64,000 bases of DNA from CAJXVY01 sp031580995 (GTDB taxonomy: Bacteria > Actinomycetota > Actinomycetes > Actinomycetales > Microbacteriaceae). A model generated the notes under the pieces. That model was not told the DNA's origin. It saw only the letters and a list, made by a program, of their open reading frames with translations, and did not search any database. The stretch covers positions 1 through 64,000 of the forward strand of contig JAVLCC010000007.1 in the NCBI GenBank assembly GCA_031580995.1. Reading direction: 5' to 3'. Of the stretch, positions 34,356-41,966 are shown one piece after another; position 1 is the stretch's first letter, and every line of letters starts with the position of its first letter. Made by a program: the position numbers and the translations under genes.

Positions 34356-37300
34356 TGACTGGATTCACCCACCTCAACTTTGCCTCCGCCTACTCTGCCC
34401 ACTATGGAGTCAACAGACCCGAGCAAGCAGTTGCCTTTGCCAAGCAGTTTGGTTTCGACGCCTTGGCAATCACTGACAGAGATGGTCTTTATGGTGCCGC
34501 TAAGCACATAGCAGCCTGCATTGAAAACAAAATAGATCCGATTATTGGTGTGAGCCTTGAAGTCACCGACCAAATCTCGCTGGGAAGGGTTGTGATAATT
34601 GCCCACGGCCATAATCGAGGTGCTGGATGGAGCTCGCTTTGTCGAATAATCAGTAAAGCTCACCAGAAAAAGAAAAATGAAAAACCCTCAATAGACAGAA
34701 AAGACCTAGCCGAACTTGCTCAGCAAGAAATTGCGAATTGCACCGTGTTGATTGGCCCCGATAGTGATGTTGGAAAAGCCGCACTTTTTGACCCCTCAAA
34801 AGCTTCTGTTTTGCTGGATGGATGGCTTGAGCACTTCAACACTCGCGGTTGTTTGGCAATCGAAGTCTTTAGTCACCTCACAGAGCCTGGAACCAGTTAC
34901 TCAAACGATCACGCAAGGGCTCTTATTTCGCTTGCCGATTACAAGAAACTGCCTGCTGTTTTAACAAATGCCGCAAGGTATTTGGAGCCAGACGATGCAC
35001 TAACGGCAGATGTATTGGATTCAGCAAGATACCTAGAACCACTGGGGATTTTTCTCCCTCAACCAAATGCACAGGCCTGGCTTAAGCCACCAAACGATAT
35101 GGCCTCTTTAGCTTTGGAGATCACTGGTGATACAAAGATGGCCAAGAAACTTTTATCCACCACCGAGCAACTAACCGATCGCTGTCGAATAAACCCTGTT
35201 GAAGACTGCGATTGGGGGAATCCAAAAACTCCTGAAAAGCAACTGCTGGGAATTGAAGGGAACCCATTTGAAGTTCTTTGGCAAAAAACACATTCAGCAA
35301 TTGATTACAGATACCCGGGAGCCAAACCCAGCCTGGTCACTGAAGTTCAACATCAGCTATCCAAGGAACTAATCACCATAAACAAACTTGGCTTTTCAAC
35401 ATTTTTCCTAACGGTTGCAGATGTTGCGCAAATGATTCGAGATATGCGAATAAGAATCGCAGCCAGAGGTTCGGGGGCTGGTTCTTTGGTGAATTATCTA
35501 CTGGGCATAAGTCACATAGACCCAATCGAGCAGGGTTTGTTGTTTGAAAGGTTTCTATCCACCGAGAGATCAACCCTTCCGGATATAGACATCGATGTTG
35601 AATCATCAAGAAGACATGAGATATACCGAGCGATATTTAAACGCTACGGAGGTGATCGAGTAACACTACTTTCAATGCAATCCACCTATAGAGGCAGAGG
35701 AGCAATTAGAGACAGTGGTTTGGCACTAGGTCTGGATGAGGACCAGATTGATCAAATAGCCAAAAGCTCTTGGCGATTCAGCGCCAGAAGTTTTCGAGCA
35801 GCGCTAGAGGTAAAACCTGAACTGGCAAAGCTAGCAAACCAAGTTGGCAAAAATCGAAAACTGAATCTGTTGGTGGATCTGACTCAAAGACTTGATCGAC
35901 TCCCCCGGCATATCTCCATGCACCCCTGCGGGGTAATACTCGGTGATAATCGGCTTTTAGACCTAACCCCAACTGAACCAAGCGGGTTGGGGTTACCGAT
36001 GAGTCAGTTCGATAAAGACGACATGGACCCGCTTGGTTTTCTAAAGCTTGACGTTTTAGGTGTTCGGATGCAAAGCACGATGGCCTATGCCGTAAAAGAA
36101 ATTGAGAGAGTTGAAAATAAAACTCTTGATTTGGACTCGGTAGCAACTGATGACAAAGATGTGTTTCAACTAATCAGAACCACCAACACCCTGGGCATTT
36201 TTCAAATTGAAAGCCCCGGTCAAAGAGAGCTCACCGGCAAGCACCAGCCGACTGAATTTAATGATCTGACATTGCAAATTTCTTTATTCAGGCCAGGTCC
36301 CATGAAGGGAAACATGATCTCTCCCTATCTGGATGGAAGGCATGGTTTTATCCAACCGGATTATTTCCATCCAGATTTAAAGCCGATATTGGAAGAAAGC
36401 TACGGAGTGGTGGTTTTTCACGAGCAGCTAATGAGAATCATGAAGGTGATGACCGGTTGCACCTTAGCAAAAGCCGATGAGATGCGAAGAAAGATGGCAA
36501 AGCCCGCACTGAAGCAGGACATTGAGACCTATTTCAAACAAAGCTCGCTTGCCAGAGGCTATCAACTATCTGTTGTTAATCGGGTCTGGCAGGTTTTAGA
36601 AGGGTTTGGGAGTTTTGGTTTTTGCAAAGCTCACGGTGCAGCTTTTGCTCTGCCGACCTATCAATCCGCTTGGTTGAAAACTCACTACCCAGCTGAGTTC
36701 ATCTCTGGAATACTCACCCATGACCCAGGCATGTATCCAAAAAGATTATTGCTGGCCGAGGCAAGAAGACTTGGGGTGGAGCTGTGGCCAATTGATGTTA
36801 ATAAATCAACAGATGAATACTTCGTGGAGGTGATTTCTGGCGCAAAAGGGGTCAGAATGTCGCTGATAGAAATTGCTGGAATATCAACACCTGAGATACA
36901 AAGAATTATCAAAAACGCTCCGTTTAGAGACATCGCAGATTTTTACACCAGAGCCCGACCATCAAGAAAAACAATCATGCGACTTGCAACCATCGGTGCA
37001 CTGGATTCGCTATCAACCATGGAAGCCACACGTGGAGACGTCATCCAAAAAATTAGAGAGATAACAACCAAGCCCGCTCCAAATATAAACCCATCCCAAA
37101 ACGAACTGGATTTCAGTGTCACCGAACAACTCCCTGAAGGAAACCCAGATTTCACACACAATCAACAATTAGAACTAGAGATGGGGCTTACCGGCATGGA
37201 TATCTCAGGTCACCTGCTGGATAAATACCTACCAATGCTTGATGATCTGGGGGTATCCAGAGCGAATGAGCTAAACACTCTCAGGGGAAACACCGAGGTT

Positions 37301-37582
37301 TTGATCGCAGGGATTCGAGTTGCCACCCAGACCCCGCCAATGAGAAGTGGTAAACGAGTTGTGTTTATCAGCTTGGATGATGGAACAGGTTGCGCCGATG
37401 CCACATTTTTCGACGAGGCACAAGCAAGATGTTCGGATCTTTTATTCAACAACAGGCTTCTATTGATTTCAGGGAAACTAAGAAGGACTGGGAAAAATGG
37501 AGTTTCTGTATTGGCTGAGAACGCTTGGGATCTAAATCAGCTATGGATTAAATGGGAAAGGGGTGAGCGCCTTGCAGGCTAA
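34355..37582 (+). CDS. dnaE2: Error-prone DNA polymerase, DnaE2/ImuC type
   Basis: C-family polymerase alpha subunit used in SOS mutagenesis, about 1075 residues. ARGSGAGSLVNYLLGISHIDP and PDIDIDVESSRRHEIY carry catalytic aspartates, and KLDVLGVR supplies the third. A C-terminal OB domain follows (VLIAGIRVATQTPPMRSGKRVVF). The open frame extends to ATG 34331, but GTG 34355 overlaps the DUF6504 stop and starts right before the PHP domain. The PHP domain looks degenerate: HLN in place of HLH at its start, and TDRDG in place of TDHDG. No imuA' or imuB gene lies beside it. Confidence 0.92.
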   Translation: MTGFTHLNFASAYSAHYGVNRPEQAVAFAKQFGFDALAITDRDGLYGAAKHIAACIENKIDPIIGVSLEVTDQISLGRVVIIAHGHNRGAGWSSLCRIISKAHQKKKNEKPSIDRKDLAELAQQEIANCTVLIGPDSDVGKAALFDPSKASVLLDGWLEHFNTRGCLAIEVFSHLTEPGTSYSNDHARALISLADYKKLPAVLTNAARYLEPDDALTADVLDSARYLEPLGIFLPQPNAQAWLKPPNDMASLALEITGDTKMAKKLLSTTEQLTDRCRINPVEDCDWGNPKTPEKQLLGIEGNPFEVLWQKTHSAIDYRYPGAKPSLVTEVQHQLSKELITINKLGFSTFFLTVADVAQMIRDMRIRIAARGSGAGSLVNYLLGISHIDPIEQGLLFERFLSTERSTLPDIDIDVESSRRHEIYRAIFKRYGGDRVTLLSMQSTYRGRGAIRDSGLALGLDEDQIDQIAKSSWRFSARSFRAALEVKPELAKLANQVGKNRKLNLLVDLTQRLDRLPRHISMHPCGVILGDNRLLDLTPTEPSGLGLPMSQFDKDDMDPLGFLKLDVLGVRMQSTMAYAVKEIERVENKTLDLDSVATDDKDVFQLIRTTNTLGIFQIESPGQRELTGKHQPTEFNDLTLQISLFRPGPMKGNMISPYLDGRHGFIQPDYFHPDLKPILEESYGVVVFHEQLMRIMKVMTGCTLAKADEMRRKMAKPALKQDIETYFKQSSLARGYQLSVVNRVWQVLEGFGSFGFCKAHGAAFALPTYQSAWLKTHYPAEFISGILTHDPGMYPKRLLLAEARRLGVELWPIDVNKSTDEYFVEVISGAKGVRMSLIEIAGISTPEIQRIIKNAPFRDIADFYTRARPSRKTIMRLATIGALDSLSTMEATRGDVIQKIREITTKPAPNINPSQNELDFSVTEQLPEGNPDFTHNQQLELEMGLTGMDISGHLLDKYLPMLDDLGVSRANELNTLRGNTEVLIAGIRVATQTPPMRSGKRVVFISLDDGTGCADATFFDEAQARCSDLLFNNRLLLISGKLRRTGKNGVSVLAENAWDLNQLWIKWERGERLAG

Positions 37583-37590
37583 CTCACCCC
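37560..37590. terminator. Hairpin at the dnaE2 3' end (possible terminator)
   Basis: GGGGTGAG (37560-37567) and CTCACCCC (37583-37590) form a perfect 8-bp stem, with the dnaE2 stop codon in the loop. There is no good U-run on the plus strand (AGACCCCTAAAA follows) and only UUU on the minus strand, so it may be a weak bidirectional terminator or an mRNA 3'-end stabiliser between the convergent dnaE2 and BI-1 genes. Confidence 0.45.
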
Positions 37591-37603
37591 AGACCCCTAA
37601 AAA

Positions 37604-38350
37604 TTAGTCTTGGTTGAAAATTGCAAGCATTCTCAAAATTTCAATGTAGAGCCAGACCAAAGTTGCGGTCATTCCAAATGCTGCTCTCCATTCAAACTCT
37701 TCAGGAGCACCCTGGTTGACACCCTGCTTGATTGCCTCAAAGTCTAGATTGAGCGTAAATGCGGCTAGACCGACACCAATAAGGGCTGCAATCCAACCAA
37801 ACTGTGAGGTGTAGATGCCACCACCACCGAAAAGGGCAAAGCCAAGGTTGATCATTGCAAAACCGAAATAACCAATAAGCGCAAAACTCATGATTTTTGT
37901 GAAGCGCTCGTTTACCTTGATCCATCCAAATCGGTATGCGGCAAACATTCCACCGGCGGTTGTAAGTGTTCCCAAAACCGCGCTCTGAACAATTCCTGGA
38001 TACATAGCCTCAAAAATTGAGGAAATTCCTCCAATGAAGACACCCTGCACAACTGCATACAGGTAATAAAGCCAAGGCCTGGTGGTTTTCGAAAACGCTG
38101 CCCAAAGACCTAGCCCCAAACCAACAAACATGGCTGGAAAAGCTAAAGCCTGCAGGTTAAAAACCCAAGTTCCAGCAGCACCTAAAACCACTAGAAGCAA
38201 CATTCCAAATACCTTGGATGCAGTTCCCTCCAGGGTCATTGGCTTGGTTGAAGTTATTTCTTCAAACCTTGAGTCAACCTCAACCTGCTGAAGCCCCTTG
38301 GCTCCGCTTCGCATTGACTGATTGAATACGGGATTGTGTGAAATAGCCAC
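37604..38350 (-). CDS. Bax inhibitor-1/YccA-family membrane protein
   Basis: 248 residues: a soluble N-terminal stretch of about 45 residues, then seven membrane helices in the BI-1/YccA pattern, with the late segment FTLNLDFEAIKQGV and the C-terminal EFEWRAAFGMTATLVWLYIEILRML typical of the actinobacterial branch. Proposed roles include calcium leak or modulation of membrane proteolysis; none can be fixed here. GTG start with AAGGAG 4 bases upstream. Confidence 0.85.
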   Translation of the reverse strand: MAISHNPVFNQSMRSGAKGLQQVEVDSRFEEITSTKPMTLEGTASKVFGMLLLVVLGAAGTWVFNLQALAFPAMFVGLGLGLWAAFSKTTRPWLYYLYAVVQGVFIGGISSIFEAMYPGIVQSAVLGTLTTAGGMFAAYRFGWIKVNERFTKIMSFALIGYFGFAMINLGFALFGGGGIYTSQFGWIAALIGVGLAAFTLNLDFEAIKQGVNQGAPEEFEWRAAFGMTATLVWLYIEILRMLAIFNQD

Positions 38351-38382
38351 TTTTCTCCTTCTAAGACTTTCCTTAGAGGATA

Positions 38383-38982
38383 TTAGGTCAAATCTCTGTT
38401 AATTTGCTGGATATGTGCTGGATAAATTTGATGACCACCGGGATGGGTCAGTAGTTCAACCTCAGCATCTGCAGCCTTCAGTTCTCTCACAAACGCCTCG
38501 GTTACAGACACTGGAGCGTAGGGGTCTTTTTCACCGTTGGCTATAAAAACTTTCTTTCCAGATAGGTCTTTGGTCACGGAAGAAGTGAGAGGTTTAGTCG
38601 AGCCAAAAGCAACAACCGTATGAACTCGCTGCGGAGATGTCATCAACAAAGCCAGGGCAGTATTGGCTCCATTTGAGAAACCGCAGGCGGCTAGGTTTTT
38701 CTGATCAAACCCATACTCACTAGCCGCCTGATCTAGAAACTCCTCCAAATCTGAAACCGCTTGGATCACCGACTCTTGGACGAATTCACCCTGGGGTGTC
38801 CTCTCGAAAAAACGATTCATTCCATTTTCATTCACCAGCCCCCTTGGTGAGAGCAAATTACTTTCAGGGCTTATCATTTCCCCTAATTGCAATAAGTCAT
38901 GTTCATCCGCTCCTGTTCCATGCAATAACAGCAGAGTGTTTTCAGAGTCTTTGTTTATCCAAACGTGCGGTCTAGAGATCAA
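38383..38982 (-). CDS. mhqD: MhqD-like carboxylesterase (alpha/beta hydrolase)
   Basis: 199-residue alpha/beta hydrolase of the phospholipase/carboxylesterase group. The triad is visible as Ser103 (GFSNGA), Asp153 (NGEKDPYAP) and His184 (HPGGHQI); the oxyanion region is HGTGADEHDL. It directly follows the MhqO-like dioxygenase gene, one base after its stop; the same pair (mhqO, mhqD) handles hydroquinone/quinone stress in Bacillus. Role by analogy only. Confidence 0.78.
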   Translation of the reverse strand: MISRPHVWINKDSENTLLLLHGTGADEHDLLQLGEMISPESNLLSPRGLVNENGMNRFFERTPQGEFVQESVIQAVSDLEEFLDQAASEYGFDQKNLAACGFSNGANTALALLMTSPQRVHTVVAFGSTKPLTSSVTKDLSGKKVFIANGEKDPYAPVSVTEAFVRELKAADAEVELLTHPGGHQIYPAHIQQINRDLT

Positions 38983-39924
38983 TTAGGCCTCGATTCTTGG
39001 AAGGTTATGAGCAATTTGTTCCCTGTCAGGCTCAAGCCATGGAGGGAGTTTTAGCTTTTTGCCTAATTCCAATAGCGGTTCATCGATATCAAATCCAGGA
39101 TCATCAGTTGCAATCTCGAATAACACCCCGCCTGGTTCACGGAAATAAATGCTCTTGAAGTACTGCCTATCCATAATTTCTGTCACTGGAACTCCCTGGC
39201 TAACCAGTTGCTCTCTCCAGTTTTCCATTGTTGAAAGATTGGGGGCTCTGAAGGCAACGTGATGCACCGTTCCGCCTGCCTGCAGTCCTCTGTCGCGAAC
39301 CCCTGGCAAAACATCCACCAAAGTCCCGGTTGCACCATCGGCCATCGCGAATTGGGCAGCAGAGGGGCTTTCAGCGTTTGCCTGCATGCCCAGCATGTCA
39401 GTAAGCATTATGGCGGTAGGGTCCAAAAGCTGCTGGCTGAGAGTAACTGAATGAAGCCCTCGAATAGCGTGTTCGGCTGGAATTGAAGCTTCGCCATCCC
39501 AGCCAGAGCGAGCATCTCCCTCAGTTCCAACTAATTCCACACTCATGCCGTCTTGATCTCGAAGTTTGAGAAATTCAAATCCATTTATGTTCTGAGAACG
39601 CTCACTCTCAACCCCAAGTGTTTTGAGCCTTTGTTCCCAAAAACCAATCGATTCAAGAGGCACAGAAAATGATGTGGCGGTTGTGAGGCCCGCTCCCTCT
39701 TTGCCAGGTATCACTCCGGGCCAAGGAAAAAAGGTCAGAATGGATGCAGGAGAGCCTTTTTCATCACCATAGTAAAGGTGCCAAACATGCGGGGCATCGA
39801 AATTTACTGTTTGCTTTACAAGCCTTAGCCCCAAAGTCTTTGTGTAAAAATCAACGTTTTTTTGGGGGTCGGCTGCAATGGCTGTCACATGATGAAGACC
39901 ATGCGGTTTAATATCTAAATTCAC
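38983..39924 (-). CDS. mhqO: MhqO-like ring-cleaving dioxygenase (vicinal oxygen chelate fold)
   Basis: 313 residues built from two glyoxalase/VOC modules. Probable iron ligands are His in GLHHVTA (11-12), His in TVHHVAF (221-222) and Glu270 (VLFEIAT). The family (PcpA/MhqO) opens hydroquinones and related quinols. GTG start at 39924 without a good Shine-Dalgarno; the 13-bp palindrome TACAACCGTTGTA lies 6 bp upstream and is a good operator candidate. The MhqD-like hydrolase gene follows immediately. Confidence 0.85.
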   Translation of the reverse strand: MNLDIKPHGLHHVTAIAADPQKNVDFYTKTLGLRLVKQTVNFDAPHVWHLYYGDEKGSPASILTFFPWPGVIPGKEGAGLTTATSFSVPLESIGFWEQRLKTLGVESERSQNINGFEFLKLRDQDGMSVELVGTEGDARSGWDGEASIPAEHAIRGLHSVTLSQQLLDPTAIMLTDMLGMQANAESPSAAQFAMADGATGTLVDVLPGVRDRGLQAGGTVHHVAFRAPNLSTMENWREQLVSQGVPVTEIMDRQYFKSIYFREPGGVLFEIATDDPGFDIDEPLLELGKKLKLPPWLEPDREQIAHNLPRIEA

Positions 39925-39930
39925 AAGCAG

Positions 39931-39943
39931 TACAACCGTTGTA
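39931..39943. promoter_or_regulatory. Palindromic operator candidate of mhqO-mhqD
   Basis: TACAAC-C-GTTGTA, 6-bp arms around one base, 6 bp before the mhqO GTG. Its position over the probable promoter or start suggests repression by a small dimeric regulator (MarR or HxlR/DUF24 type by analogy with MhqR or QorR). No regulator gene lies nearby. Confidence 0.45.
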
Positions 39944-39978
39944 AATGGTGGGCATTCCGAGGGTGTAATAAAACTTCA

Positions 39979-40054
39979 TGGTGGACCTGAGGGGACTCGA
40001 ACCCCTGACCCCCTGCATGCCATGCAGGTGCGCTACCAGCTGCGCCACAGGCCC
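39979..40054 (-). tRNA. tRNA-Ala (anticodon GGC), CCA encoded
   Basis: Acceptor GGGCCTG pairs with CAGGTCC (one G-U), the anticodon loop ATGGCAT gives GGC, and the T arm is GGTTCGAGTCC. The discriminator A at 39982 is followed by an encoded CCA (39979-39981). Confidence 0.95.
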
Positions 40055-40081
40055 AAAGCCTTCAAAGTCTAATGCAAAACC

Positions 40082-40435
40082 CTAGCTCACTGAAACAATG
40101 GGGCAGTCTTTCCACAAACGCTCCAGCGCATAAAACTCTCTTTCCTGCTCGTGCATCACATGCACCACGAGATCCCCAAAATCCATCAGCACCCAACGTC
40201 CAGACTGCTTGCCCTCCAAAACTCTCGCTTTGTGACCGGCCTCTCGCATTCGGTCTTCAACCTCTTCAGCGATTGCCACAATTTGGCGTTCGTTACCACC
40301 GCTGACCAAAAGGAATATGTCCGCTAGACCAAAAGGGTCACTAACATCCAAGGCGATCGGATTCTCCGCGAGTTTCTCTTCAGCAGCCTTGGCTGCCAAT
40401 CTGGCAAGGGAAATTGATTCTGGGGTTGCTGGCAT
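40082..40435 (-). CDS. rsfS: Ribosomal silencing factor RsfS
   Basis: 117-residue protein that binds L14 and blocks subunit joining in starvation. Typical blocks: AEENLPA-like KLAENPIALDVSDPFGLADIFLLVSG, then EDRMREAGHKARVLEGKQSGRWVLMDFGDLVVHVMHEQEREFYALERLW. The ATG overlaps the stop of the upstream membrane-protein gene (TAATG). Part of the nadD-(membrane protein)-rsfS set common to Microbacteriaceae, ending at tRNA-Ala. Confidence 0.95.
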   Translation of the reverse strand: MPATPESISLARLAAKAAEEKLAENPIALDVSDPFGLADIFLLVSGGNERQIVAIAEEVEDRMREAGHKARVLEGKQSGRWVLMDFGDLVVHVMHEQEREFYALERLWKDCPIVSVS

Positions 40436-41172
40436 TAGCTAAATGGGCCCATCTCACTCAAGGCCCACCACAGGCCAATTCCTGCGAGCACGAACATGAC
40501 TCCGCCAAGAATGGCGAAAGTCGTGGATAGCACTCTGTTGCGGACAACAATTTTGCCCGGAACAACAATCTCCGGCTCTCTGGCATCTGCCACGAGCTTG
40601 GCGCTGACTGGATCAACTAGTGAAATTTTTCCAGCCACGGTGTCTTTTTGGTCCTCAGAATCAAATTTCAAATCGTCCATGACAGAGGAAAGCGAAGGCT
40701 GATTTCCAGTTACTATCTCTATGGACTCGGAGTTAGTCACAACCAAATCACCATTCGTCGATTCTAACGAATCAGGTATGTTGTCCATTGTGAAGGTGTT
40801 GCTCGAGTCTTGGTAAATATAGTTTCGTCCAGTTAGCTGGCTTGGAGTTGAATCGATGGCAGCGGTCTCAGCTGTTGTCGAACCCTCTGCCTCAGGCCCA
40901 TTATCCTTATTTTCTAAATTCTGATTTTGCTCAGTGGGTTTGGTCTGTGCAAGTGTTGCTGGCTGTTCTGTTTTTGAAAGCGGATGTTTATTTTCAACTG
41001 TCTCGGCGTCCTCAGCAGACCGCTGCCGCTCCTGCATTCTCAACTCTCTTCGAGATGGAAACTTTGTTTCTTGAGTTTCTGGGGAATGCTCTGCGTTTTC
41101 TGATTGGTCAGCAGTCGAAACCGAGCCCGCTTTTTCAGCTTCTCGGCGTTCCCTTCTACTTCTATATTCCAC
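40435..41172 (-). CDS. Hypothetical membrane protein with RRE-rich N terminus, between nadD and rsfS
   Basis: 245 residues. The N-terminal 150 are low-complexity, rich in Glu, Gln, Thr and Ser, with two copies of a basic SRRE motif (SRRERREAE at 5-13 and PSRRELRMQERQR at about 39-51). One membrane helix near the C terminus (about 220-239) leaves a short tail, so most of the protein is on one side of the membrane. No catalytic motif seen. Such SRRE-containing proteins recur in Microbacteriaceae at this locus. GTG start, GGGAG 4 bases upstream, immediately after the nadD stop. Confidence 0.7.
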   Translation of the reverse strand: MEYRSRRERREAEKAGSVSTADQSENAEHSPETQETKFPSRRELRMQERQRSAEDAETVENKHPLSKTEQPATLAQTKPTEQNQNLENKDNGPEAEGSTTAETAAIDSTPSQLTGRNYIYQDSSNTFTMDNIPDSLESTNGDLVVTNSESIEIVTGNQPSLSSVMDDLKFDSEDQKDTVAGKISLVDPVSAKLVADAREPEIVVPGKIVVRNRVLSTTFAILGGVMFVLAGIGLWWALSEMGPFS

Positions 41173-41757
41173 TTAACTCCCGTAAAGATGATGTTTGCTA
41201 ATGTACTGAACAACTCCGTCTGGCACCAAGTACCAAATGGGTTTCCCCTCCGCCACTCGTTGGCGAATATCTGTAGAGCTAATGGAAAGTGCTGGAACTT
41301 CCAGCTCACTAATTGCTCCTTTTGGAGCCTTAGGAAGCTTTAATTTATGTCCTGGCCTACTAACGGCAACGAAGTGCGCAAGGTCCCAAACGGTCTCAAT
41401 GTCTTTCCAAGCAATAATTTGCGCAATTGCATCGGCACCAGAGATAAAAAATAGATCCGCATCTGGAAATTGTTGATTCAAATCATTCAAAGTGTCAACG
41501 GTGTAGGTGTATCCAGGACGGTCAACATCCACCCTGGAAACCTTGAATTGAGGGTTTGAAGCTGTGGCAACCACACTCATTAGATAACGATGCTCTGCTG
41601 CTGAGACTTCTTGTTTTTGCCGAGGTTTACCAGTTGGAACAAACAAAACCTCATCCAATTGCATTGCTGAGGCGACCTCACTGGCCGCTACCAGGTGGCC
41701 ATTGTGAATAGGGTCAAAGGTTCCACCCATGACCCCAATTCTTCGCTTGCCTGGCAT
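41173..41757 (-). CDS. nadD: Nicotinate-nucleotide adenylyltransferase
   Basis: Joins nicotinate mononucleotide and ATP to give deamido-NAD. GGTFDPIHNGH at 11-21 is the nucleotidyltransferase signature, and SSTDIRQRVAEGKPIWYLVP near 165 is the second ATP motif (S-S-T-x-I-R). 194 residues is usual. Lies 6 bp after a 58-residue membrane protein gene and directly before the hypothetical protein and rsfS. Confidence 0.95.
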   Translation of the reverse strand: MPGKRRIGVMGGTFDPIHNGHLVAASEVASAMQLDEVLFVPTGKPRQKQEVSAAEHRYLMSVVATASNPQFKVSRVDVDRPGYTYTVDTLNDLNQQFPDADLFFISGADAIAQIIAWKDIETVWDLAHFVAVSRPGHKLKLPKAPKGAISELEVPALSISSTDIRQRVAEGKPIWYLVPDGVVQYISKHHLYGS

Positions 41758-41763
41758 TAGCTC

Positions 41764-41940
41764 CTAATGACTGGTCTCAGATGGGTCGACCTTGGTGTGC
41801 TTATTAGATACGTTCATAAAGCTCATGGTGACAATTCCCAAAGCCGCAAAAATACCCAGGGTTATGATTCCATAGGCAATTGTTGGGATTGGCAACTCCC
41901 GATACTCAACGTAGGCACCCTCGGCGAGTAGTTCAAGCAT
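41764..41940 (-). CDS. Small single-span membrane protein, 58 residues
   Basis: Minus-strand frame starting MLELLAEGAYVEYRELPIPT, with one hydrophobic helix (IAYGIITLGIFAALGIVTM, about residues 21-39) and a short hydrophilic tail ending DPSETSH. AGGAG lies 5 bases before ATG 41940. It fills the gap between proA and nadD, leaving 26 and 6 bp, and its codon use looks like its neighbours. Similar small proteins precede nadD in related genomes as I recall; function unknown. Confidence 0.75.
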   Translation of the reverse strand: MLELLAEGAYVEYRELPIPTIAYGIITLGIFAALGIVTMSFMNVSNKHTKVDPSETSH

Positions 41941-41966
41941 GTTTCTCCTCTTGGCTTTTCTTTATT

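Noticed and set aside
34355..37582. The polymerase as the replicative DnaE1
   Set aside because: The SOS box, the DUF6504 partner, the length below the usual replicative DnaE1 and the degenerate PHP motifs all fit DnaE2 better.
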